The notes beneath the pieces were generated by a model. That model did not search any database, was not told the origin of the DNA, and was given only the letters and a program-made list of their open reading frames with translations. The position numbers were made by a program, and so were the translations under genes. From CBDFLD01 sp965249005 (GTDB taxonomy: Bacteria > Acidobacteriota > UBA6911): a stretch of 64,000 nt of DNA. The stretch is taken from contig CBDFLD010000020.1 of NCBI GenBank assembly GCA_965249005.1, positions 62,001 to 126,000 of the forward strand. Direction: 5' to 3'. Of the stretch, positions 53,478 to 63,316 are shown piece by piece; the first letter of the stretch is position 1, and each line of letters opens with the position of its first letter.

Positions 53478-54680
53478 ATGAGTCGCTCCTCCTTCAGCAT
53501 GAATCTCTTGGCCCTTACGTCATCCTATCCCGTCCCCCACGAGGAAACTGCCTCCTGCTTTCTTCGCGACTGGGCGCATGCCCATGCCAGGAATGGATGG
53601 CGGGTCGAAATGGTAGCTCCAGCAAGGCGAGGGGAGGCTGCCAGGACTCTCGAGATAAATGACATTCAGCTACGATGCTTTTCCTATTTCACCCCTCACG
53701 GCTTGCAACGACTCGCCTATGGGGCAGGAATGATGGAGAATGTCAGACATAATCCGCTCCTGCTGCTGCAACTTCCAGCGTTGATCGCATCTTTCTATCG
53801 GGCCGCCAGAAGGCGCGCTAGATCTGCAGATATCGTCCACGCTCACTGGCTGTTTCCGGCTGGCATGGTCGGTGCCGTACTGAGGAGAGCGGGCGCGGGA
53901 CCATTAGTAATTAGCGTCCACTCTACTGATTTTCATCTGCTGCGCAGCCTTCCGGGCGGCAGAACCCTTGCAAGAAGTCTAGTTAGACAATGCGACCGGA
54001 TACATTTCGTGGCCGATTACCTCCGAGCTGATTTCGGAAACTGGATAGGGGAGCCGAAATTTCTTGACAAGAAATCCTACGTTGTGCCGATGGGGGTTTC
54101 AGATGGCCTTTTTGCAACGCCCCTACGAAGCCACTCACCCACTGTCGGATTCATTGGGAGGCTGATCTCGAGTAAGGGTGTTGACGAGCTTATTCGTGTT
54201 TGTGCTCGTGTTAAGCCAAGCAATCTCGTAATCGCGGGAACCGGACCTGAGGAGCACGCGCTTCGGACGTTATCAACACGTCTCGAGGTGCCTCACACCT
54301 TCATGGGCCCCGTGAGTGGGAGCGCCAAGGACGCTTTTTTCGCTCAAAGTGATATTGTGGTTTTTCCTTCTCGCATCTATGCATCGGGCCGCACGGAAGG
54401 TATGCCTGTGGCTCTATTGGAAGCGATGCGCTGTGGGCGAGTAGTTCTGGCCGCGGATGTTGGGGGGATTCCAGAAGTCGTCCGGCACGGAGTGAACGGC
54501 TATCTTTTCAGGGCGGGTGATCGGCAGAGCTTCACAAGTCTGCTCGGGAGTATTCTGGCCAACTGGTCGCAATACCGTCAGGTCTCAGTCGCCGCGACCG
54601 AGACCGGCACTCGGTTCACAGCATCGCGCATCTCGCAAGATCATGAGGCTGTCTATCAACGTCTTCTAAGGTCTGTTTGA
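53478..54680 (+). CDS. Glycosyltransferase family 4
   Basis: 400 residues from ATG 53478 (GGAG close upstream; 53499 is an alternative). GT-B fold: N-terminal LTSSYPVPHEETASCF, central HAHWLFPAGMVG, and C-terminal EGMPVALLEAMRCGR, the E-x7-E donor-site motif, with VADVGG-like end. It extends a polysaccharide from a nucleotide sugar. Followed after 13 bp by the next transferase. Confidence 0.9.
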   Translation: MSRSSFSMNLLALTSSYPVPHEETASCFLRDWAHAHARNGWRVEMVAPARRGEAARTLEINDIQLRCFSYFTPHGLQRLAYGAGMMENVRHNPLLLLQLPALIASFYRAARRRARSADIVHAHWLFPAGMVGAVLRRAGAGPLVISVHSTDFHLLRSLPGGRTLARSLVRQCDRIHFVADYLRADFGNWIGEPKFLDKKSYVVPMGVSDGLFATPLRSHSPTVGFIGRLISSKGVDELIRVCARVKPSNLVIAGTGPEEHALRTLSTRLEVPHTFMGPVSGSAKDAFFAQSDIVVFPSRIYASGRTEGMPVALLEAMRCGRVVLAADVGGIPEVVRHGVNGYLFRAGDRQSFTSLLGSILANWSQYRQVSVAATETGTRFTASRISQDHEAVYQRLLRSV

Positions 54681-54693
54681 GGTCTAAGCAATC

Positions 54694-55821
54694 TTGAGAT
54701 CGAAAACCGTTCGTATTGTATCCAAGCCACTTGTGTACCCCTGGAACGACGCAACCAAGAACCTCCTGCGACTGCTGCTTACTCATTCGAAGGAGTATCG
54801 ATATCGATACTTCGGAAATGGCGGTCCAGCCGACTTCCACGATTCAAATGTTCAGTGCGATCCGATTGTGGTAAAGCAGACATCCTTCAATCCGTCTCTG
54901 ATGGAGAATCTGCGTCCGTTTCTCTTTCTGATGCGCCCGGAATCAGGGATCGATATTTACCATTTTTTCTTTTCCCCGAATCCTCGCACCAATCACACGC
55001 TACGACTATTGTTCAAGGTGAAGCGTGGGTTGACGGTCCATACCCTATGCAGCTGTCCCAGTCGTATTTCCGTACTGTACAGATCTCTTTTTGCGGATAG
55101 GATCGTGGTACTTTCGGATCATACCGGTCGCATTCTCCAGCAGCACGGGATGAAAAACGTGGTCCGGATCTATCCAGGGATCGAGCCACCCAAGGTGGAT
55201 GCTGCCCGCGTTAAAGCACTGGGCGAGAAACTTGGCCTGCGTCAGGAGGATCCATGTGTCGTTTTCTCGGGCGATTATGAGTACTCCAAGGCGCATTCGG
55301 TTATTCTGACCGCGCTTCCCGAGATTGTGCGCGACTGCAAGAACCTCCGTTTCATTTTCGCCTGCCGCCACAAGACGTCCGCTGCACGAGAGATTGAAAA
55401 AGACGTAAGGCAATCGGTCGAGACATCCGGGCTGACACCTCGGGTAACCTTTATGAACGATGTCGATGACTTCGGAGCCCTCTTGAAGTTGGCCTCGGTC
55501 GTCATTTTCCCTGTCCAGTCGCTTCATAACAAGATGGATCTTCCGCTGACCTTGCTAGAAGCCATGGCCTTGAGGCGACCGATCGTGATCAGTGACCTTG
55601 GACCACTTCCGGAACTGTTGCCTCGAAATGGTGGCATGAAGATACCTCCGGGGGATGCGGCGGCTCTGCACCGAGCCGTCTCGACTCTGCTGCACAACGA
55701 CGATCTTCGTTTGGAAATGGGTCAAACCGGAAGTAGATTGGTGAACGAGTTTTTCTCGGCGAAAAGGATGGCCGTCGAATATGAAAAACTCTACAGATCT
55801 CTCCTCAACGGCCTCGGCTAA
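54694..55821 (+). CDS. Glycosyltransferase family 4-like
   Basis: 375 residues beginning with TTG at 54694, 13 bp after the previous stop. GT-B type: a short N-terminal domain with the IYHFFFSP strand, and a C-terminal domain with LPLTLLEAMALRRP as E-x7-E-like donor site and PPGDAAALHRAV. The N-terminal half is diverged, so acceptor and donor are unknown. It is coupled with the preceding GT4 gene. Confidence 0.82.
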   Translation: MRSKTVRIVSKPLVYPWNDATKNLLRLLLTHSKEYRYRYFGNGGPADFHDSNVQCDPIVVKQTSFNPSLMENLRPFLFLMRPESGIDIYHFFFSPNPRTNHTLRLLFKVKRGLTVHTLCSCPSRISVLYRSLFADRIVVLSDHTGRILQQHGMKNVVRIYPGIEPPKVDAARVKALGEKLGLRQEDPCVVFSGDYEYSKAHSVILTALPEIVRDCKNLRFIFACRHKTSAAREIEKDVRQSVETSGLTPRVTFMNDVDDFGALLKLASVVIFPVQSLHNKMDLPLTLLEAMALRRPIVISDLGPLPELLPRNGGMKIPPGDAAALHRAVSTLLHNDDLRLEMGQTGSRLVNEFFSAKRMAVEYEKLYRSLLNGLG

Positions 55822-56049
55822 CTACGCGAAAATCCTCCTTACCCCTCGCAATCCGGATTCCCTACCCCTGCATCGAATCTTGTGGTTGAAACCTGTGGTC
55901 GCGCGATACTTCCACGCCGTCTCGTGATTTCTTCAACGCAACGTTCCAATTCATTGGTGAAAAAGAGAGTTGTCTAGTTCTAATGCCGGGGCGAATGGAG
56001 AACGATAAAACAGTAACACCAAATCTCTGCGATTTACGGGGGTGCTGAT
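55822..56049. other. Gap before the sulfatase-fold gene
   Basis: About 230 bases, AT-rich in places, no supported gene. It probably holds the promoter of the membrane sulfatase-fold gene, but no good -35/-10 pair was identified. Confidence 0.4.
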
Positions 56050-58998
56050 ATGCAGCGCGAGCCTTTCGCCAAGGGCACATTGTCTGATCCGTATTATTCT
56101 CTGAGAGGTTGCGAGATGGTCAGCGCCTCCATTGTCACTCTAATTGTCGTGCTTCTCGATCTGCTTCACGGGACCTTTCTGCGATCGACAGAGTCTCTCA
56201 CTCTACAAGGAGCCGTTCTTCCCTGGATCCTCAATTTCGCCATCGTGTCGACCGCGGTCTTCCTCCTGGTTTTCGCAGAGTCATTGGCTCTCAGAATCAT
56301 CTTCGGTCTAGGGCAGGCGATCAGACGAAAGCGTTCCGTTGAGTGGAATGTGATCCTGATGGTCCTGGTAGCGAGCCTGCCGATTCTATATGTCCTTGCA
56401 GAACAGCCATTTGTCGGGAATCGTTATAGGACGTCGCCACTGGCTCTTTATGGCCCGTGGATGGTGTTGCCGTTCTTGATCGTCCTGTTCTGGCTGATTG
56501 CATGGGGAGCCTTGATTGTACTGCGAGCACTCCGCAGTCAGAACAGCACATCGCTGCAGTGGTATTCCAGTGCTGCTTTGGTCGCAACCTTGGCGCTCGG
56601 CGTTCTGGCCGTGGACGTGCGCTGGTACGTGGGTTGGTATCCACTCATACACTCGATTTTCGGAATTGTGGTAGTAGTCCTTCTTCATGCCCTCGTTCTC
56701 GGGATGCTCGCCCGCTTTGAGATGGTTGGGACGCTCGGTCGTTTGGCGCGAACGGTGGTTCCCGCCACGGCCGTCTTGGCCTGGGTTGTCTCGGTCTACT
56801 CGTGGTTTCCATGGAACGCCTGGAAGATCATGGCAGATTCGAATTTTGGAGCCAAGGTGGCTCAGCCGATTCTCCAAGCGTGGACACCAGAAGGGCGGGG
56901 CGGTTTTCCGGACGGCCTATCGAGAGTCGATTCAGGCGGATTCTGGAGCCGGAGCGTCACGAAAGAACTTCCCTCTGCCGTCGCCGAGGATGTGCTTCTA
57001 GTGACCGTCGATGCTCTGAGATACGATTCGGTTGGAATCCTCAATAAAAACAGTGATTTGACACCGAACATCGACAAATATTTCGAAGAAGATTTCATTT
57101 TCGAGAGGGCATACTCACAGCATGCGTCCACAAGATATTCACTGCGCGCCATTCTGCAGTCCCGCCATCCTTCCCTGAAAAATTTCGATGTTAGCGACAA
57201 CCTGATCTCGGTTTTGCGAGATAACGGCCTCGATTCCGTAGCTCTCTTGCCTACTGACCTCCGGCTATTCACGAATCTGGAGCAGTACAATTTTTCCGAG
57301 CTCGATTTTTATGACGATCCGGAGGATATCCTGCCAAAACTCAAGGAGCTCATCAGTCGGGTTGACTCCGAGCGAACCATGGTATGGGTCCACTTTTATC
57401 AGCCACATGATCCTTACGATCCGCGTCCAGAGTTCATTCGAGGAACGGGATCGAAACAAATGTATGACGGCGAAGTGCGCTGGGTCGACCATCAGTTCGA
57501 AGAACTCCTGAGTATCCTCCCTCCGTCCGACTCTCGCCTGGTTGTGTTTGGTTCGGACCATGGTGAGGAATTTTACGAGCATGGTGGAAGTCTACACGGA
57601 AGGACATTGTACGATGAGACGATCCGGGTACCTCTGTTCGTCAAGGTGCCAGGTCTCACGGGTCAGCGTGTTCCCACGATGGTGGCGAATCTGGACATCG
57701 CGCCCACCATATTCTCACAGCTGGGTATCTCGGTCCCAATTAGTTATGAAGGCAGAGATCTGATTCAGGAGGCGTCCAGTCCAACCCTCAATCGTGTCAT
57801 CTATGCCGAGTCGAATAGCGATGTTGTCGGTGCAATTAAGGGTACGCGCAAGTGGATCTATTCCGAGCCGATGGGACTATGGGAGCACTACGATCTCACA
57901 CAGGACCCCCTGGAACATAGGAACCTGACAGCCTTGAACCCCAATAGCCTCGAGCTCGGTCAGGGGTATCTCTCGCTGTATGATTTTCAGGCAGATCAGG
58001 ATCGTTATGCCGAGCAAATGGACGAGCCCTTCTTCCTCTCATGGCTGCAGGATTATGTGGCCCGGCCAGAAGATTCGCCGATATCTACCCAGTGGGTAAT
58101 GTTCAGCTTGGCCAAGAAATTTCTGGCGTCGCGACCGGAAGGACCGGATAACAACTCTGAAATCCAAGAGCTCCTCCTACAAGCCTACACCATTGAAAGT
58201 AATGCCTTTTGTCGTAGCAAGATCGTGGAAAGCTTTGCCGGGATAGATGGCCCGCTGAGTGAACGAGCGCGGGCTTTGTTCGGAGAGGGCGCTGTCGCGG
58301 ATAATGTAGAGCTGAGAAGAGCCTGTCTTGCTCAGTTGGCAAAACACAGAGCTGGAAGAGACCTCATCCTTCAAGCAGTCACCGATCCTTCTCCCGCCAT
58401 CCGAAGAGTGGCAATCGAATCCCTGTCCTTATTCCAGGACGCTAGAGAACTTGAACGACTCTATTTGAGTTCGACCGACCGATTGAACCGGCGGGCCGCC
58501 ATGAGAAGTTTGCTCCGCGTTGCCGAGTCCATATCGCCCGCGACTCTACATGTCGCCATGCAGGACGAAGATCCACGGGTAAGAGCGGATGCGCTACGGG
58601 CTTATTCCATGCGAAACGACGGCCATGCTCGAACGGTTCTTGCCAAAAGATGGCGTGATGAAAGGAGCCCACACGTACGTGCGGCACTTCTCGAGGCCAT
58701 GTTCACGGTGAACCGTGACCTTGGATTGAATGCACTGAAGGACGAGATCAGAAATCCCATTATCAGCGATTACGTGCGCGTTAGGTTAATCGACGAACAG
58801 GGGATCTTTGAGGAGATCGATCATTTGGTGACACTGTTCAAGCAACATGAACAGAGTGCCTTTCGAAGAAACATTCTCAAGACGATTCTCAATATACATC
58901 CCAGAGGGCCCGAGCTTCGAAGCACTTTGATCGAACTACAGGCGCACACGTTTGACCCAAAGCTTCGTAAAGCACTGAACTTGGCTCTAAAAAGCTGA
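56050..58998 (+). CDS. Membrane sulfatase/phosphotransferase-fold enzyme with C-terminal HEAT-like repeats
   Basis: 982 residues in three parts. Residues about 24-255 hold some seven hydrophobic helices. Residues about 310-580 are an alkaline-phosphatase-superfamily catalytic domain: VTVDALRYDS (D321 in the metal site), HASTRYSLRAIL, HDPYD (453-457), GSDHGEEFYEHG (501-512) and LHGRTLYDETIRVPLF. The arylsulfatase CxPxR is replaced by S360-T361-R-Y-S, so the nucleophile is Ser or Thr, as in phosphoethanolamine or lipoteichoic-acid transferases. Residues about 690-980 carry alternating helices with R-R-A-A and DPRVRADALRA, typical of HEAT repeats. It lies in the sugar cluster, so it may decorate a polysaccharide. 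I know no named family with this order. Confidence 0.8.
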   Translation: MQREPFAKGTLSDPYYSLRGCEMVSASIVTLIVVLLDLLHGTFLRSTESLTLQGAVLPWILNFAIVSTAVFLLVFAESLALRIIFGLGQAIRRKRSVEWNVILMVLVASLPILYVLAEQPFVGNRYRTSPLALYGPWMVLPFLIVLFWLIAWGALIVLRALRSQNSTSLQWYSSAALVATLALGVLAVDVRWYVGWYPLIHSIFGIVVVVLLHALVLGMLARFEMVGTLGRLARTVVPATAVLAWVVSVYSWFPWNAWKIMADSNFGAKVAQPILQAWTPEGRGGFPDGLSRVDSGGFWSRSVTKELPSAVAEDVLLVTVDALRYDSVGILNKNSDLTPNIDKYFEEDFIFERAYSQHASTRYSLRAILQSRHPSLKNFDVSDNLISVLRDNGLDSVALLPTDLRLFTNLEQYNFSELDFYDDPEDILPKLKELISRVDSERTMVWVHFYQPHDPYDPRPEFIRGTGSKQMYDGEVRWVDHQFEELLSILPPSDSRLVVFGSDHGEEFYEHGGSLHGRTLYDETIRVPLFVKVPGLTGQRVPTMVANLDIAPTIFSQLGISVPISYEGRDLIQEASSPTLNRVIYAESNSDVVGAIKGTRKWIYSEPMGLWEHYDLTQDPLEHRNLTALNPNSLELGQGYLSLYDFQADQDRYAEQMDEPFFLSWLQDYVARPEDSPISTQWVMFSLAKKFLASRPEGPDNNSEIQELLLQAYTIESNAFCRSKIVESFAGIDGPLSERARALFGEGAVADNVELRRACLAQLAKHRAGRDLILQAVTDPSPAIRRVAIESLSLFQDARELERLYLSSTDRLNRRAAMRSLLRVAESISPATLHVAMQDEDPRVRADALRAYSMRNDGHARTVLAKRWRDERSPHVRAALLEAMFTVNRDLGLNALKDEIRNPIISDYVRVRLIDEQGIFEEIDHLVTLFKQHEQSAFRRNILKTILNIHPRGPELRSTLIELQAHTFDPKLRKALNLALKS

Positions 58999-59000
58999 TT

Positions 59001-59717
59001 TCACAACCGACGAAGAACGACTGTTACAAATCCGGCATAGCGAGCCATGAAGCTCCGGGAGAACTTCCTTTCCAGAAAGGACAGGAACTGTCCCAGTACC
59101 GGTATTCGAATCGCAATCGCCAACGGCGTGAATATGATGGCGCCACAAATGGCTTCGACCTTTGTTTCGGGCGGAAGGTAGCTCAGTATGGACTGGACGT
59201 TGTCGTAGCGAGTGTAGAGATCCGTCTCCCGGGCGCTCCCGGTTCGCTCGCCCCCGATGAGCCGCTTTAGACGCCAGCGCAGCCCTCTCAAGCTCCTCCG
59301 ATTGTAGAATTCGAGGACAAGTAGTCCGTCTTTCTTGGTCACCCGCGCCAGTTCGGAGACGGCGTTGCGGATGTGCTCCACATGGGCGAGAACCTTGAAC
59401 GAACATACCACGTCGAAGGTGCTTTCTGGAAAGGGCAGTTCCGTCACCGATGCCTGCGTGACCGGATGACCTCGGTCGAGGGCCAATCGTGCCATCTCCC
59501 GAGAGAGGTCCACTCCATAGCAACGCCGGAACCTGTCCCTCACTCGATCTAGAATAAGACCTGTTCCGCAACCAGCTTCCAGGCAGGTTCCACCCTGCGC
59601 TGAGTCCAGAAAGCTGGATTCGATCTCATCGAGCAACAAGTGATACCCTTGATGTCGGCGACGCTCATAGTTCGCGCTGAACTCATCGTAGTAACGAATT
59701 GGATCGTATTTTTTCAT
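59001..59717 (-). CDS. Class I SAM-dependent methyltransferase
   Basis: 238 residues. Rossmann motif I is LEAGCGTGLILD (about 45-56), followed by GVDLSREMARLA and the TELPFPESTFDVV block of ubiE/Methyltransf_11-type enzymes. Its C terminus is short and hydrophobic. ATG 59717 overlaps the flippase stop by four bases (ATGA), so the two are coupled. It probably methylates a sugar or lipid in polysaccharide assembly. Confidence 0.88.
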   Translation of the reverse strand: MKKYDPIRYYDEFSANYERRRHQGYHLLLDEIESSFLDSAQGGTCLEAGCGTGLILDRVRDRFRRCYGVDLSREMARLALDRGHPVTQASVTELPFPESTFDVVCSFKVLAHVEHIRNAVSELARVTKKDGLLVLEFYNRRSLRGLRWRLKRLIGGERTGSARETDLYTRYDNVQSILSYLPPETKVEAICGAIIFTPLAIAIRIPVLGQFLSFLERKFSRSFMARYAGFVTVVLRRL

Positions 59718-61165
59718 TGGGTGTTGAATGCGATTTTTAAACTTTGATGCCGCTCGTAGCGTAGTTCTCTAAACAGAAACAGGAAGAATACATAGATCAG
59801 GCCGAGCAAGGCGTCTTTTGCTAGAAGAAAGACCCCTTGTCCAGGAATGACAATCGCGAGGATGTAAAGGATGCCCGCGGACAGACCGATTCGGAGGCCG
59901 CTGTACAACGGAATAAAGGCGCCAAACCTGTTTCGTATGTAAAGAGCGGCAATGACCAGTCCGACGCCAAATGCGATGGCGGCTCCTACGGCGGCTCCCG
60001 TCATTCCGAGCGAGGATATGAGAAAGTAATTGATCAGAACTTCGACCAGAACCACGAATGCAACCGTTCCCAGGGAAAATAAGGGCTTGCCGGCGCTATT
60101 GATGATCGTGAGGGACATCACGAGAATGGACAGCATCAGGTATCCAATGGTCAGGATAGCCAATGAAGGGCCCCCACCCGCATAGCTTGAACTGAAGACC
60201 AGCGCCATGGTCTCGGAACTAGTTGCTGCCAAGATAGCCGACGGGCCGGCCACGATGATCAGGCAGGCACGAAGACCTCTCTGAATGTAGTTCACCGTGT
60301 CTGTGGGATTCCCCTCGGAAATGGATTTGGATATCAGCGGGAAGATCAGGAAGTTCAATGCGACCAGTATGCTTGGAGCGATCTGCGCTAGTTTTACGGC
60401 GGATCCATATTGTGCTGCAAGCACATTGGCAGAAGCGGCGGGCGAAAGCGCTTTGAGCAGCAGGAGATCTATTTGCATCAATAGATTCATGAATCCTTGA
60501 TAGAAGAGAACCGTCGCCTCGAACTTGAGAATCTTGGTCGCGGATATGGGTGAAGCGGAGGATTCGTTTGCTTTCGGCCGTACCAGAGCCGTTGAGAGCA
60601 AGAAAATGGTCAACGAAGCCAGTGAAAAACCACCGATGGCTCCAAATGCGCCCCATCCCAGCCACGCTGCGGAGAGAACCATGGACACCTTGAGGAATGA
60701 GAATCCGATGTCGAAGACCGACTGAGGAATGAACCGCCGGCAACCATTCAGATAACCGATGCGCATGGCATAGAAGGCGTAACAAAACGGAATCACGGCT
60801 GACAGTCGTAGATAGGGCGCGAGTGACGGATCGTTCAGAGTCGAGGCAATGGCTGGAGCTACAAAGAAATAGGTCGCAACCACCCCACCAGCCAGGAACA
60901 GCTGCAGTCGCGTCGCTGCCTTCAGAACCAGGCCGCCACGGGCGCTGTCTTCAGAGACGAATTTTGAGATCGCCTGGATGGTACCCGTTATGAAAACGGC
61001 GTTGATGATCGAGACAATGCTGTTGATGACGAGGTAGAGACCAACCTCTTCTTGCGATAAGAGTCGAGGCAGGAAGGAATAGGTGACATAACTACTTAAA
61101 ACGAAAATCGCTTTGGCAGCGAACAGGAAAGTGGCACCTGAAATGGGACTCGAGGTTTTGCTCAT
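59714..61165 (-). CDS. Wzx-like oligosaccharide flippase (MOP/MVF superfamily)
   Basis: 483 residues from ATG 61165, with a GGAG-type site upstream; a further-upstream start at 61216 lacks one. About 12-14 hydrophobic helices run the whole length, beginning FLFAAKAIFVLSSYVTYSFL with the RLLSQEEVGLYLV loop typical of polysaccharide export proteins. It flips lipid-linked oligosaccharides across the inner membrane. Transcribed with the methyltransferase away from the metallophosphoesterase. Confidence 0.85.
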   Translation of the reverse strand: MSKTSSPISGATFLFAAKAIFVLSSYVTYSFLPRLLSQEEVGLYLVINSIVSIINAVFITGTIQAISKFVSEDSARGGLVLKAATRLQLFLAGGVVATYFFVAPAIASTLNDPSLAPYLRLSAVIPFCYAFYAMRIGYLNGCRRFIPQSVFDIGFSFLKVSMVLSAAWLGWGAFGAIGGFSLASLTIFLLSTALVRPKANESSASPISATKILKFEATVLFYQGFMNLLMQIDLLLLKALSPAASANVLAAQYGSAVKLAQIAPSILVALNFLIFPLISKSISEGNPTDTVNYIQRGLRACLIIVAGPSAILAATSSETMALVFSSSYAGGGPSLAILTIGYLMLSILVMSLTIINSAGKPLFSLGTVAFVVLVEVLINYFLISSLGMTGAAVGAAIAFGVGLVIAALYIRNRFGAFIPLYSGLRIGLSAGILYILAIVIPGQGVFLLAKDALLGLIYVFFLFLFRELRYERHQSLKIAFNTQ

Positions 61166-61611
61166 CCCTAATTGCTCCAAGTGTTTACTGCACCTCGGCG
61201 ACCCGAGGCCATACAAGAAGTGCCGCCCCCAACGCTCCGGTCTGCAATTGGTCAGCTCAGGTTGATATCACCAATGTTCTGCGTTGGCATGGTGCGTATC
61301 AATTCTCGCTATCGGCAGCCCAATGGCGTTTGTTTAACCCAAATCAGGAGTGTATTCTCGACGATATTTCTCTAGCTTGTAAGTCCACGAACACGGTCGG
61401 AAGTTTCGGAAATGCATGGGCAACGACCCGGGAATTGTGTGGTGCGTCACGGTTTCAGGGCTTTATTTGAATCGGTGGCTAAAGTCGGGTAACGATTCAA
61501 TCGATAACTCAGTTAGTCGGTGTCAGTAGAGGATTGGAGCCGACATCTCCCCAAGTCGATTCCGGTCAATTGCCTCAACGGGCCGTTTATCCCCTCTTGG
61601 AGTATGGTTGC
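61166..61611. other. Divergent gap between flippase and metallophosphoesterase genes
   Basis: About 446 bases with AT-rich parts. Divergent promoters are expected here. I saw no convincing -35/-10 pair, hairpin or gene. Confidence 0.4.
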
Positions 61612-62718
61612 ATGCGTGAAACTATATTGGGATCTTGGAAACTGATCGTCCTGCTGGCCTTGTTCTCTTGGGCCTTCATCTCGGCAGCCGGATGGGCAGC
61701 CGGATCTGACAAATTCACCATTATAGTTCTCCCAGACACCCAGAATTACTCTGAAAGCCAGCCGGATGTCTTCAAGACACAGACACAATGGATTGTGGAT
61801 AGTCGGGGTGCTCTCAACATCGTATTTGTGCTTCACGAAGGTGATATTGTGGAATCCGCGACAAGAGAGAATGAATGGCAAAATGCTCGGGCTGCCATGA
61901 ATATTCTGGATCAGGCCGTGCCCCCGGTCCCATATGGGCTCCTACCGGGGAATCATGATAAGTCAGGGACCGACAACGTCTATTTCGAAAAATACTTCGG
62001 CATCGATGCAGGCAAGGATTTCAATGTTACCAGCTTCAAGGATTATCCCTGGTGGGGTGGTCAGTTCAGTAAATACGGACCTACTGGCAATGCTAACAAT
62101 TACCAACTTTTTTCAGCGGGTGGAAGAGATTGGTTGGTCATGAATCTCGAATTCATGTACGGGCTAAAGAACGATCGTATGGACGACGAAACCACTCTTC
62201 TGGAAGAGCCGGACGATGATGGCCTTGAAAAGGAGGTAAAGGCTCAGTTGCGCTGGGCAGATGCTGTGTTGAAGAGCTATCCTGACCGAATGGCCATTAT
62301 TACAACGCACGGCTTTTTAAGCATTGTTGACGGACAACCGGTTCGAAGATCGACAGGGCATTCTTCCGAATTTGTCTGGGAATATTTTATTGCCCCGAAT
62401 CCTAATGTTTTCTTGGTCATGAACGGACATGAGTTGGGAAATCAGGCGGAGATTCGCCGCAGCGACTACGCGAACGGTCGTTGGGTACATCAGCTCTTGG
62501 CTAACTACCAGACGCGGGCAAATGGAGGTCAAGGTTGGCTCAGGATTTTGGAATTTGACACCACGGAAGAGAAGATTTTGGTCAAAACGTATTCACCCCT
62601 TCTAAATAAATTCGAATCGGACAACAACAGCGAATTCATCTTGCCACTGCCCGGCTCGGCGCCTTCCGGCGCCCCTAGCCGTCCCGAAAACCTCCAAGTA
62701 CTTCCCAACCCTGACTGA
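61612..62718 (+). CDS. Exported calcineurin-type metallophosphoesterase, possibly C-terminally shortened
   Basis: 368 residues from ATG 61612; upstream starts (61534) precede the signal peptide. Sec signal ends near AGWAAG-SD. Phosphoesterase motifs: FTIIVLPDTQNY (Asp), HEGDIV (variant of GDxxD), LLPGNHDKSG (GNHD) and VMNGHELGN (GHx). The family cleaves phosphate monoesters or diesters outside the cell. The end, SGAPSRPENLQVLPNPD, resembles the start of a fibronectin-III-type module and then stops, suggesting loss of C-terminal modules. Confidence 0.88.
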   Translation: MRETILGSWKLIVLLALFSWAFISAAGWAAGSDKFTIIVLPDTQNYSESQPDVFKTQTQWIVDSRGALNIVFVLHEGDIVESATRENEWQNARAAMNILDQAVPPVPYGLLPGNHDKSGTDNVYFEKYFGIDAGKDFNVTSFKDYPWWGGQFSKYGPTGNANNYQLFSAGGRDWLVMNLEFMYGLKNDRMDDETTLLEEPDDDGLEKEVKAQLRWADAVLKSYPDRMAIITTHGFLSIVDGQPVRRSTGHSSEFVWEYFIAPNPNVFLVMNGHELGNQAEIRRSDYANGRWVHQLLANYQTRANGGQGWLRILEFDTTEEKILVKTYSPLLNKFESDNNSEFILPLPGSAPSGAPSRPENLQVLPNPD

Positions 62719-63316
62719 AAACAGGCGCCAAAGCTGAGTTGTCGAGCCGATCTCTCTCAGGACGCACCAGTTCACCGATCTATCTCACAAGTCCATCTAT
62801 CGCCAGATTATCCAGGAATTCAAGAGCAGGGTATGCCCTGTGAAGTTTCCGCATCTATCTGTGGATAAAATGTTTTCAAGACACATTCATATTGGATTGA
62901 CCTGTCGGATCAGAGCCACCCGCGTCAGAAAACGGTTCGGTTGATCCTGCTCCCTGAATCCATGGGTTGGGAGGAATGTACACACCCGATCGCCGCCAGA
63001 CCACCCGGATGCATTCTACGAGCCAGTGAAGGATAGTAAAAATAAGCTGCGTCTCGGAAGTACCTCGCTCCTGAGATGCCTCCCCTGCCGCTTCTGATAG
63101 GAGGTGTTATGTCTCCTTGACAGCGGCAGTCGAGCTGCGGCCGAATACGAAGGAGATCTTACCTCAAACCGCCATTGCGGCATAGGTCGCTGGGCGCGCC
63201 TCCAGGCACACTTCTACAGAGGACTCGGATGCCAGGGTCAACTGAGCTCCCGCTTGACCATTGGGCTCGGAAAAAATTACGGCGTTCTTCGTATTCTGGA
63301 CTCGCCACGACAAGGA
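62719..63316. other. Gene-free stretch of about 600 bp
   Basis: No supported gene on either strand. It contains one notable hairpin (63085-63129). The rest shows no repeat or promoter that I could support. Confidence 0.5.
63085..63129. other. Two-tier hairpin
   Basis: Outer perfect 8-bp stem CTGCCGCT/AGCGGCAG (63085-63092 with 63122-63129) encloses a second stem AGGAG/CTCCT. The hairpin has no T-run after it on either strand. Could be a structured RNA element, a protein site or an old mobile-element end. Confidence 0.35.
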
